From contig QKWP01000109.1 of the NCBI GenBank assembly GCA_003550325.1, forward strand, positions 297,080 through 361,079: 64,000 nucleotides of DNA, given 5' to 3'. The notes beneath the pieces are model-generated. The model worked only from the letters and a program-made list of their open reading frames with translations, had not been told where the DNA came from and did no database searches. Shown piece after piece: positions 22,191 through 32,611 of this stretch. A program made the position numbers and the translations under genes. Every line of letters starts with the position of its first letter. The stretch's first letter is position 1. Source of the DNA: Gigaspora rosea. Lineage: Eukaryota; Glomeromycota; Glomeromycetes; Diversisporales; Gigasporaceae.

Positions 22191-24075
22191 CTCCAGACAT
22201 ATGCTAATTTCCCAGCCGTATTACACAAAGTACAGTGTAAGCAATTACGTAGTTATATCAAGAATTTGTTAAATTTCAAATACTTTTCTAATTATAACAA
22301 TGTACTAATAAATGAGTTATTTAAAATCTATAGGTCATACTACAGTAATAGAGCCTAATACCTGCTAATCCAAGGTGAAGTCCATCTTTATTACTAAAAC
22401 ATAAAGGCTTATCAATCAAATAATTCACAGCCGTTGAACACTCGGAGTGGAAAGTGGGTCCTTTACTCCAAGGCAAGCGATAGTAAAGAACACACATTTA
22501 ATACAATTAGGGCATCTCATCCATAAGCAAATCCCACGTTTTCATAAACTATGCATGTTCTGCTGCCGGTTTATCGATATCTAAGGCACTTGATCTCCAA
22601 TAACCATATGTATTCATATTACATCCTTAAAATATGTAAAATACCTGTAATAACAAGATAAGCTATTACTATTAGCATATAAAAAACTAAATTGCAATTG
22701 TGTGATCCATTACAATAGTCGTAATGATTGTTTTGTTGATAAGAAATTTACCATATCATTGTCCGGAACATGAAAGAGAATATCCTACTTCAACCCATAC
22801 AATATTTGTTAGCAACACCACACCCGGAACATAGTGGAAAATATTCTACTTCAAACTATGCAATATTTGTTAGCACCACTAAAGTCTTCACACAGGTTAC
22901 ATACATATGAATATTCGCTTTGGAATCAGGTCCTTTCCTCCGCTATACTCCGACAATAAGTATTACGAAGTGATAAGTAGTTCCAAAAAAGGAAGCTTTG
23001 CGACTACATTAAAGTAAAATGTTTAATTATACCGTATTTGGGCTTAAATGCAATTATATTTAAAATGCTGTAACCGGATTAAAAACCGGATAGCTCAATA
23101 ATCTAGTATTCATTTACAAATTTGGATTAAAAGAAATGAAATAGGATATCTATCCAGATATCCGGTTAGTGTAGATCATCACGATCGAAGATGGTAAATA
23201 CTAACAAAATGGCACTATTATAGCCAAATAAATCTGAAATTATTCCAATTATTCCGATAATGTGATATTGATTAGATAAAAAAAAAAATTTTTTTTTTGA
23301 CCAAATTCGAATAAAATGGAATTTTATTGCGGAAGTATTCGCCGTTCTGCACACAGTACTACTGGAGTAGCCTGCAGATAACACTATTTGAGAATTTAGT
23401 GCAGATTTTAATTTTACTAGAAATTTCCATACAAAAGTCGTGGGGGTCGTACCTTTTTGCAAACAATGAGAATCAATTCTATTCGGTTCTACGTACAGAC
23501 TCATAGTATAGTACTTACATACCAAATACGTGACATCGACTAGATTACATTTTCAATAACAAGTGACTAATCAAGTGTAATCAAGTCCATCAGTTTCATA
23601 CAATAGTACTATTTGCATAGATTACGTAAATACTATATCTTACAAGATTGTTTCTTTGTTGTATACAGCTTTGTGCCTATTTTTTAAAACTTTTCACCGT
23701 GTTAAATTATCAGATTACCTTCATAATTAGGTATTTATATGATAATTTCATATACTGCGATGATTTATTAGTACGTTAAACTGTGAGTGACTGACGTGGC
23801 GCGTAGTTTCCTATACGATCATACTTCACGGAGTCTCAAAATTTATAAAGTATTGGAACTCTTTTTTTATAAGCTTACATCTGCATTCTATGAGCTGAAC
23901 TGTACTTTTTTGTTACGATGATAGTTGTGTTTCAACTGATTGAAAATGGTATAATGCTCAATCCAAGGTTGAGTCTATTGCTAACCTGTGCATGTATGTG
24001 CAAGGCTCTCTAAATCACTCTTTACATCAGAAAAGGATAATCTCTTTACCTATTTTTTTTTTTTCAATCTGAATT
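22190..24075. other. Copy A shared segment with an 0.8-kb copy-A-only part
   Basis: Aligns with 62443-64000 in copy B except for about 23015-23830, which has no counterpart there. The extra part contains TATCCAGATATCCGG-like self-complementary words and a minus-strand frame (23166-23525) with no recognisable domain. Whether A gained it or B lost it is not clear, as no target duplication was seen. Confidence 0.5.
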
Positions 24076-24457
24076 ATAAAATATGAATTTTAAGATAAAA
24101 ATCGCGAGGCTTCTTATCTAAAAGCTCATAAAGTAAATAAATAAATATAGATATCTATTGACTTATTTATGTTCTTATTTATATATATACTTTAAATAGT
24201 TTCTAATACTAAGTTCTATCAATCTAGATCAATCTATATCAGTATGTTCAATTTAATGTTTTTGATTCTAAATAAAATATTTAGAAATTTAAAAAAAATT
24301 TAATCATTAAAACTAGAAAGTGTTGCGTGGTGACATAGAAGGATTTTATTGGCCATTGTAAATCGCGGCCAAATATGTAAAAACTGCGATAAGAAACTAA
24401 CACAGGTAGAATCATAAAAGATTCTAAATCTATTATGATAGAAAACTTTTGTTAGCT

Positions 24458-24723
24458 CAGAAAATTTGAAATTTGATTATAAAATCTGATGATTTTAATC
24501 GATTACAATAACCCCAACCGATTATTGTAAATGCGATAGAGATTTTTTATCGATTATATACAATCGATTTAATTTAATCGCTTTTAGTCAATTTTATAAC
24601 CTTTATATTTTATTTTGATTTAAATCGATTATTAACACCCCACCGATAATATCGCTTAAAGCCAATCGATCATAATTGATTAAATTCTTGCAACCAATTA
24701 TAATCTGGTTTCAAATTTTCCTG
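24458..24723. mobile_element. Inverted-repeat element (CAGRAAATTTGAAA ends)
   Basis: Ends are CAGAAAATTTGAAATTTGAT and the complement of CAGGAAAATTTGAAACCAGA. The interior has many AATCGATT words. A partial copy occurs at 540-663. No clear target duplication. Confidence 0.55.
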
Positions 24724-25424
24724 ATAAGATATTACATTTTCTATCAGTTTTCTTATACAAACATATTGTGCAATCTAAACACAAAGTATCCTAGAAGTTA
24801 GGTGTAACAATAATAGTTTATGATAAAGGTTAGCAGTAAATCAAAGTTAAGATCGAGAATTAGCAAAAACTTTTGCTCTTCAAAATTTCGCAAGGAATTT
24901 TATTTGTTAGAACACAAGTTTGTTTTTTTTTTTAAACGTCTCTATTTTCTTCGATTTCACATTACACCTGATCTACGATTTGATTGGTTGATAATCCTAT
25001 ATGAAATATTTGTAAAAGCTGCATATCATGCCAAAAGATTTTTGAAAGAATACTTGTAAAAAAAGGGTTATTCTTCTACCCGTGTAAAGTATCTCGAGGA
25101 AAATAAACGCGAAAATTCAATTTCAAAGAATGTGTAGTTTCAAAGTATCGAGTTAATTATAATCTAATTATACCATAGTTGCTTCATTAAGTTTTTAAAG
25201 TATATAAAACATGCTCTTCAATAAATCTCAGACTTTGTCTTAATAAAGTGTAAACAAGAATCATTTTTTGAATATTCTGTATTCCGTTCACTGAAATGCT
25301 ATTTATATAATCATGTTTATATACGTAATTTTTATTTTTTCACTATTAAAGTTGCATCACATAGGGTACTTTGGTGAACGAAATACGTTATTTTGTTATC
25401 AAAGCGCTACCTCATCGACGTCAT
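24724..25424. other. Intergenic, no gene recognised
   Basis: A plus-strand frame of 79 codons (24820-25059) overlaps a segment (24950-25000, TTACACCTGATC followed by GATTTGATTGGTTGATAAT) that resembles the interior of the element at 61001-61343. It is therefore more likely an old MITE than a gene. Confidence 0.4.
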
Positions 25425-25539
25425 AATTGGGATCTTTGCTAGCAAAATGACCTTACGAGCCATTGTTACACAAGATTTTTATTAAGAAAACATTATAAAT
25501 CTATTTTTAGAAAAAACAATCCTAGCAAAGATCCCAATT
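25425..25539. mobile_element. 115-bp MITE with 18-bp perfect terminal inverted repeats
   Basis: AATTGGGATCTTTGCTAG at 25425-25442 is exactly inverted at 25522-25539. The 79-bp interior is non-coding. The target duplication is unclear. Confidence 0.65.
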
Positions 25540-26580
25540 ACTCGATCGCATAAATTGTGTAATTGCAGCCTAAATGATCGATATTATTTATAACAAATTA
25601 CGCGAAAAACACTAAAGATAGCTGATAGATTTAAGTCGATTAATTTCTACGACTCAAATTTATTGGAGCTAAATTGGCGCTACGTAATACGGCACCCCTA
25701 GGCAATAGTAACACTAAGTTGTACGAAAATATCTTCGTGTGCCCAAGGCGCTTCCGGTTGATTTATCGGTCCGTACATGAAAATCCCGAAAATACAAAAA
25801 TCAGCAAGCCAATCCTAAAAGGAATTAAAAAAATAATTTCATTTGTTACAATTGCCGAACTAAAGAAACTTTTATTTTGATATATCTTTCGGCATTCAGT
25901 AAAAAATTTGAAAGTTAATAATAAAATACTTTTGGTTTCAGCTAAAACCATGTGATTTCATGCATTGGCAAACCAATTAAACTAGGGATGTGATTCTGCT
26001 CATCTGATCTCTGTGCGTGGGACCTGAACCAGTTAAGCACAAGTTTCAATCACGTGAATTTAATTATTTAAAATAAACTCAGTACGCTCGAATTGAGTTC
26101 GAAATCGAGCTTACGAGCAAAAAGCTTCATGATATGTAAATTTCAACCTTTTGATTAAATAATATGACGCCCTTTAATTAAATTACTTTTAAAACTAGCT
26201 TTAAATGTTCTATCTGCGATCATACTTTTTCTAAAATAATAAAAAAGTTTTTAATAAAATTTAATGTCTTTTGAATAGTATGACAATATGACGTTTTTAA
26301 TTAAATGATTAATTAAAAATTTATCGATGACATTTTAATTAAAAAAAAATTGCGAAAGTTTATGTCAAATACATAAATACATCGCTTTTGTTTTTTTTTT
26401 TTACTTCAATTATTTCAATTTTACAAAAGGGATGAAGAAAGCTCATTTGGACAACAACTTAATGTAACTGAACTTACCTCAACGCGAACTCACTGTTATC
26501 TCAAGATGAATTCGGACCAGAAGCACTTACAGTTCAGTATATGTAATAACGATAAATATGTATTATGCAAATACTAATAT
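25540..26580. other. Intergenic, no feature recognised
   Basis: AT-rich DNA. Short frames on both strands at 25674-25951 are chance openings as far as can be seen. Confidence 0.4.
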
Positions 26581-26824
26581 GTTTGAAGTTGATTCTTTGG
26601 TTAACATCACTTTTCCAGGACTCTCGGGGGGGGGGGTTAAAATGAAACGAACATATGAAATGAACATATAAAAATGAACAAAGATGGGCCAATTTCATTG
26701 GTTGATATAAATTAGGTAACTGGTGAGAGTCATCCAGCGTTTTGATTGGCTGTTCGTTTTCGGGGAGAGGTGGGGGAGACTTCAGCTGGGGGGGATGATG
26801 TTAACCAAAAAATTAACTTCAAAC
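26581..26824. mobile_element. 244-bp MITE with 28-bp terminal inverted repeats
   Basis: GTTTGAAGTTGATTCTTTGG at the left and the complement of GTTTGAAGTTAATTTTTTGG at the right; the repeat continues through TTAACATCA. Just inside lie G-runs (12 G at about 26626-26637, and GGTGGGGGAGAC with GGGGGGG near 26770-26796), both on the plus strand. The target duplication is unclear. Confidence 0.7.
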
Positions 26825-27699
26825 GGCCTTATGCATGTATTCTAAACAGCTAACTGTTCGCATAATTAATATTCATGTGTATAACCGGTTTTAAAGCAGA
26901 GTTTGAAACCCAGTTTTTGTGTGTGCTTCGGAGCAGTGTTCGGTCGGGTTACTAACCAATTTAAGCAGGACCACATCCCTAAATTTATTTAGCACGAATT
27001 AGAAAAAGGCCATCTAACAGTCTGTTAAAATTTAACCAACTTATTATATAATCTTTATAATAAAATATCTACTGCCTTTGTTGAATATTAAATACGATTA
27101 ATATTAATATATTTGTAGTCATTGTTTCAAGACTAGGTGTAACACGAAATCAAAATAAAAACTTCAATATTTTTATCAATTACACAAAATTTTAACTATG
27201 TAATATCTTCTACGTTCTAATTTGAAAAAATTTTTATCAATTGCACAAAATTTTAACTATGAAATATCTTATACATTCTAACAAAACATTTCTAATTTAG
27301 TTTGTGCTATGCCCCAACCTTAACCTCGTACCAACCCTAACCTTAATCGCGAGGTATTGTTGTTATAAATAAAACCCGGCTTGATAATAACGTTACATCT
27401 GACTGAATACAGATACGAATATATATTAATCCTTTTAAATAAATAATTAAATTTAGATATAGATATTATAAGGCTCCTAATTTTTCACCTGACTTTTTTT
27501 ACTGATATTTACATGTCAATATTTTTACGGCGGACTTTAAATCTTTTTGCAGATTTTTTTTTTAGATTGCATTGTGAGAATTTGATCGTAAATTATCTGT
27601 AAAGAAAAACAAGAAATGAATCTTAAAAAGAAAAAAAAAACCAAAAAAATTTATTTTGCTGTGAAGAAGAGTCGCAAAAAATAAAAATAAGACGGCTGC
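26825..27699. other. Intergenic with a short direct repeat
   Basis: A segment around 27168-27215 (TTTTTATCAATTACACAAAATTTTAACTATG) is repeated at 27230-27275. Otherwise no gene or element recognised. Confidence 0.4.
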
Positions 27700-27886
27700 T
27701 AGGATCTGTGTAATAAATTATTACACATAACTACCATCAACATTATGAAACATCCTAAATCAGTCTCGTTATTGGAAACCCTGATTCCTCCCCGAAGTTG
27801 TGGTTGGATGTATGAAATCTCGTCTCTAATTGGATAAATTAGATCATATCATCTTAGAAAGCCACAAATAAATCATTCATCGTTTC

Positions 27887-27925
<39 letters not shown>
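27700..27925 (+). repeat. Possible retroposed transcript end (AATAAA plus long poly(A))
   Basis: An AATAAA signal at about 27866 is followed some 20 bp later by an uninterrupted run of roughly 40 A (27890-27925). This is the arrangement left when a polyadenylated transcript is copied into DNA. The upstream body has no recognised coding content and its 5' end was not found. Confidence 0.4.
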
Positions 27926-27928
<3 letters not shown>

Positions 27929-28455
27929 AATATTAGTTCTTTTTCTAGTGGAATGTAGATCAAAACCATTAACGAAAATAAGAAAAAAAATTCAAAATCA
28001 AAATATTTTTAATTGAAAAAGAAAATGAAATATTATTGATGCACCTCCAGAATTCATTTGTTAGTAAAAAAATAAATCGAAAATAATCAAAAAATATGAA
28101 AAAATTAAAATATTTATTGCAAAATGAAGCAAAATTATAATTTACACATCCAATGTTCTTATTGCTAGTAAAAATAAATCGAAAATATCAATAATATTAA
28201 CGAAAAAAAAGAGCTAAATTCAAAGAAACAAAACGTTAGTATCCCTATGAAAACTCGATACACGGAAATGCATGTATAAATACGAAATTGTATGCGGGTA
28301 AGCACGGGTTTCATAATCACTGCACGGAAACTGCACGGAAACTGATCATCCAAAAAATTTAATACCGGTACACGTTATCACACGAAAAATTGAAATCCGT
28401 GCACTATCGTGCATAGTATTATATCCATATATTGACGTGTATTAATCTTAATGAT

Positions 28456-28905
28456 CCGTCCACTAACGTGCACAATCGTTAAGATTCTTAACGATCATAA
28501 TTTTCGTGCACTGACGTGCACAATCGTTAAGATTCTTAACGATCATATTTTCGTGCACTGACGTGCACAATCATAAAGATTCTTAACGATCGTAATTATA
28601 ATTTTCATGCTCTGACGTTAAGATTCTTAACGATCAAAATTTCAGTGCACTGACCACAATCGTTAAGATTCCTTAACGATCAATTTTAACAATCATTTCT
28701 GTACATGATGTCATGATGTCATGATCATCACAATCGTTAAGGCTCCTTATCGTCACAATCGTTAAGATTCTTAACGATCATAATTTTTGTGCATGATATC
28801 ACAATTGTCACATTGTTAAGATCCTTATCGATCATAATTTCATGTACTAAGTGATGATCATTAAGATCCTTAACGATCATGTGATGATCGTTAAGATTCT
28901 TAATG
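28456..28905. repeat. Tandem array of CGTTAAGATTCTTAACGATC dyads
   Basis: A unit built from a self-complementary core (CGTTAAGATTCTTAACG) followed by ATCATAATTTTCGTGCACTG recurs about eight to ten times at 40-60 bp spacing, with increasing divergence to the right. Confidence 0.85.
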
Positions 28906-29455
28906 ATTATAAATTACGTGCATTGACGCGCACAAAAACATTCATTTTGTTGTTTTTTTTGTTTTTTTTTTTTTGCACTTAACAATAATAATTAGGGTAG
29001 TTGCGCGACGCAGTCGCACTAAAACCAGGAACGTGATGTAACTGTTATCTTGCTCAACTGGTTATCAATTTATAAACGTCTCACTTGGAACAAGACACGC
29101 ATTGAAACAACTTTCAGGCGTAAAGTATTGTTACTATACGCTTTTCTTCTCTTTATTCGTTACAGTCAAAAGACTAACTTTTGCTCTTTCTATTTATATT
29201 AATTCTGCAATTACATATATTGTGTAACTCTTATAATTATCTAATTTTACTTTTTTCATTGTAATAAAATAAACACTTAAACTCTGCCAATAAAATCGTC
29301 TTTGTTACGGTGATCGATGATCACAATACCGTTGCCCAACATTATAATACTTGTCATAATTCTAGTCGACTATATTACCAAATAAGCCGTTCGAATTTAT
29401 TTTCATTCTATCTTTGCCATTTTCGCTTTGTTATACATTTTGTATTAAATCATTG

Positions 29456-29825
29456 ACAATCACTTTATAGACAACTTAGTTCATAGACAATTAATTTACA
29501 GACAAGATTATTCTACAGACGGTTAATTCAAGACAAATTCATTTTGTTGACAATATATTTAGCCAACAATTTCTTCATAAATTGCACCAGCTTTACCGAA
29601 ATTCTTGAAACAACACCATGCCCGCTATTTCGAGAACTTACGGTAAATTTTAAACTTAAATCTAACGAAAATGACTAGAATTAATTTGTCTGTGAAATCT
29701 GATGTCATTGAAATAACTGCCAATAAAACAAACTTGTTTGTGAATAAATCGATTGTAAAATAATCTTACCTGTAATTAAGTTCTCTGCGAACTAAGTTGT
29801 CTGTGAAGTAATTTTTGGTGAGTTG
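29456..29825. repeat. Fold-back repeat
   Basis: ATAGACAACTTAGTTCATAG and the sequence up to TTACAGACAAGATTATT (29466-29512) are inverted at about 29765-29815 (AATCTTACCTGTAATTAAG, then GAACTAAGTTGTCTGTGA). The arms are imperfect and about 150 bp each. Confidence 0.65.
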
Positions 29826-29979
29826 ATGCTACTGAATAGAATATTAAGTAAAAACTCAATAAAATCGAAATAGATCACAATAAATACAATTTGAATCTTA
29901 AGGCAGTTTGATAGCGATAGAGAATATTTCGTTGATACATATTACTGCGTTCTCAGAATAACACAAATACCAAATCTGG

Positions 29980-30450
29980 TGTTACGAACAGTTGGGAGAA
30001 CTTGATGAAATTGGGCCGGTTTAGTTCGTTCGTGAACAAATTGTGATTAAGGTAAAACGATAACTAACACACATATTACGGGTATAAGGGTCCTCTTTAA
30101 TAATATGATCAATACATTGGATTATTACAGAAATACTATCTACAACCCTACTTGTTCTTCCTCCATATGCTAAAACCAAACCCTTATATATTTTTAATTC
30201 GTATGGGAGCTTTAATCACTCGTTTGGAGATTCAAATCTCTAAACGGGTGATCAACGAGTAATTGATCACCCGTCTGGAGATTTGATTGCCAGTTTGGAG
30301 ATTTGATTACCCCGTTTGGGGCTTTGATCACCCCTTTGGAGATTCAATCACCCGACTATGCCACAAAATATGCCAAAATAAGAAATAAATAACGATAACT
30401 AACTAAAAATAGAAAAAGTTAAGCATGAAACACCGGTACACCAGCACAGC
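29980..30450. repeat. Possible relative of the solo LTR at 62456
   Basis: Begins TGTTACGAACAGTTGGGAGA, close to the start of the solo LTR at 62456 (TGTTACGACTTGTTGGGAGA). Inside, a GATCACCCGTTTGGAGATTT-like unit is repeated about five times (30215-30350). The right end and target duplication could not be placed, so this is only a similarity of ends. Confidence 0.35.
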
Positions 30451-31500
30451 ACATTTGACATGTGAAATGATAGCTTTTTAACGCCCAATCAAATGCAAGA
30501 TTTTGCGAACTATCATTCTAGATGGAAGGTAACCATACACTCCGTCAATTTGCATGACTGCGTTCCTGGTAGTTCCGTGCATTGACGCGCACAAAAACAT
30601 TCATTTTTTGTTTTTTTTTTTGTTTACTTATAATTTTTATTATTTTCTTATAAAAATTTTTTTTCTAGAACTCATTAATTTTTTATATAATATTTTTTAG
30701 TTATTGTCATTGTTTTTAAATTATCCTTTAGAATTATTGACTTGGAATTTACTCTTTTGGAATCACTATCATTTTTGGCGTATGTTTTTTCATCATTTTT
30801 TGTGGTATCGCAGTTTTATTTTTGTTTACTATACGTATTATTTTTTTCTTTTATTTTTAATTACTATCTGTATATTATTGCATTTTAGTATCTCCCTTGA
30901 GTTACTGCCATTGGAGTCGCCTCAATCGGAGTTGTCCCTATTGGAGTGATTTCTCGAGTAGTCATTTCGAATTTTTTTTGAACCTTTCATTGATTTTTTT
31001 TCAATATTATTAGTTTCTGGGTTATTTTAAAGTTGGTAGTTTTAGTAATTAGAAGTATTTTCTTATTCGGCATGTAAATTATTAAATTAACGTATTTGTA
31101 TCATAAATTTAATTAATAAAATAATTAAAGTTAGCTGTTAGTTAATAAAATACAAATTTAGTTAATAAAACTTATAAAATTTAGTTAATAAAATTGTAAA
31201 ATTTAGCTAATAAAATAATGCATATACGATATATGTTATTATGTGTATATGTACGGATATATACTATAATATGTTACCTGCACGTAAATATGCACGAGAC
31301 AATGCATGAGAAAACACTTAAAATTGCACGTTAGTACGTGCACTGTTGCACGGAATCCGCGCCTTATTACGTGCTGTAAACGTGCTTTCCCATACATTGT
31401 CTCGTATAAATTTACGTGCAGGTTCGTGTGGTTCCATATTCAAACTTTCCCGTGTATTGCAGTATCATTCCATGCAGCAATTTGTTATAGGGATATTAAA

Positions 31501-32611
31501 TGTAAAATTTTAATAACAATATTCGTGAAATTTTTAGTCACTGATCAGTAAATCCCTCGCTTTATTGTGACTATGCCATAATATCGAGACTCACATAAGA
31601 TGAACAATAAATTATAAGCAATGTTACACGAAGATTATTATTACATTGTTAAACCCAGATTGTATATACTACGCCTTGTGAATAAATATTACGTGAGATT
31701 TTTTTTTTGCATTGCCACAAGCTAACCCAATTTAGCAATTTTTTTATACATTTATTTCACGTGATCTAATCAATTATATAAATTGTAGCAATATATGAAC
31801 TTCATAAATTTCTAAATACATGTACATAAATAAATATGTGTTTTTATACTTAATATTTTTAGTTACTATTGCGCTGTCACAAATTTATAATAGTCGGGTA
31901 CAAATTATTAAAATATATAGTAATCTATTAAAAGTATTTATTTCAAAATAAAGTCTTTCTTTTTATGTACTTTAATTAAAACTTATATAAATTAATAGTT
32001 TGAGATTATATAGATTATATAAAACATCATTAGTTACAAGATCCTTTTGAAGAATTCTTTTTAGAAGGAAAGAAGACGCGTTCAATGCTACGCAAACTCA
32101 TTTTAGATTCTCATTATCAATTTCCCAGGTTTAGTTATTTTTATAATATCAGATATCACATCTTCCGATTCCGTAACGTTTGGAGAAGCTTTTTTTACAC
32201 ACGGAGGGCGCTAAAAATTTTTTAAAAAAATCTATTGGCTAATTAAATCGGTTGGGTAAATGTTTCAAATTGCAAACTTGTTTATCGGAACGTTATCTAA
32301 TTTGGCTAACGCAATCAAAAGTAAGATTGTAGATGTCTGATCATATTTCTAATAATACAGTTTTTATTTTTATAATGAGTTATCAATATATATATTTATA
32401 ATTTTTTTTTAAATAATTGCTATAGGAATTTCCTTATATGAGCTTCTATTACATTTGAAAAACTTTTTTCTTTGATTTCGGAGTTCTTATCCCATCCAAA
32501 CTTTAATCTGAATTTATTTTTCCGTTTTATGGTTCAGAATAATCAAATACTTAAAAAATTTTCATTACATCAAAAAACTTATAAACACACTTATTTCTTT
32601 GAAAATTTGTT
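31501..32611. other. Intergenic, no feature recognised
   Basis: AT-rich DNA upstream of the F-box-like pseudogene; possible promoter region, but no motif stands out. Confidence 0.4.

Larger units (their letters stand above)
10789..24075 (+). repeat. Segmental duplication, copy A
   Basis: Aligns in the same orientation with 48942-64000. Shared blocks include about 10789-11390, 12837-14168, 14489-14526 with 21019-21160, 21160-22190, 22190-23010 and 23830-24060. The copies differ by point changes throughout (roughly 5-10% by eye) and by large insertions at different places. The left boundary is near AAATTTTGTTATGAAACTTGC. Copy B is still aligned when the window ends, so the right boundary is not seen in B. 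Confidence 0.85.
28918..30624. repeat. 1.6-kb segment between 48-bp direct repeats
   Basis: GTGCATTGACGCGCACAAAA and the following ACATTCATTTT plus T-rich tract occur at 28918-28965 and again at 30576-30624. Copies this long are more than a usual DNA-transposon target duplication. The bracketed DNA holds an inverted repeat (29456-29825) and a possible LTR start. Confidence 0.6.
28238..31500. repeat. Dispersed repeat with inverted ends (copy 2, with internal insertions)
   Basis: The left end TATCCCTATGAAAAC and the complement of the right end (ATATCCCTATAACAAAT) are similar, and both sides then carry TGCACGGAA-type words. The right 380 bp match the copy at 1-370. The interior contains a palindromic tandem array (28456-28905), a duplicated 48-bp segment bracketing other DNA (28918-30624), and a T-rich tract. 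Its class is unknown; the inverted ends suggest a DNA transposon. Confidence 0.5.

Noticed and set aside
23166-23525. Minus-strand frame of 119 codons in copy A
   Set aside because: No domain recognised, and copy B lacks the whole segment. Kept only as unexplained DNA.
28456-28905. CRISPR-like array of dyads
   Set aside because: Unit spacing and spacers are not regular or unique in the CRISPR way, no cas genes exist, and the genome is eukaryotic.
30704-30949. 81-codon Phe/Leu/Tyr-rich frame that looks like a membrane protein
   Set aside because: Composition is what T-rich DNA gives by chance; there is no partner gene or conserved motif.
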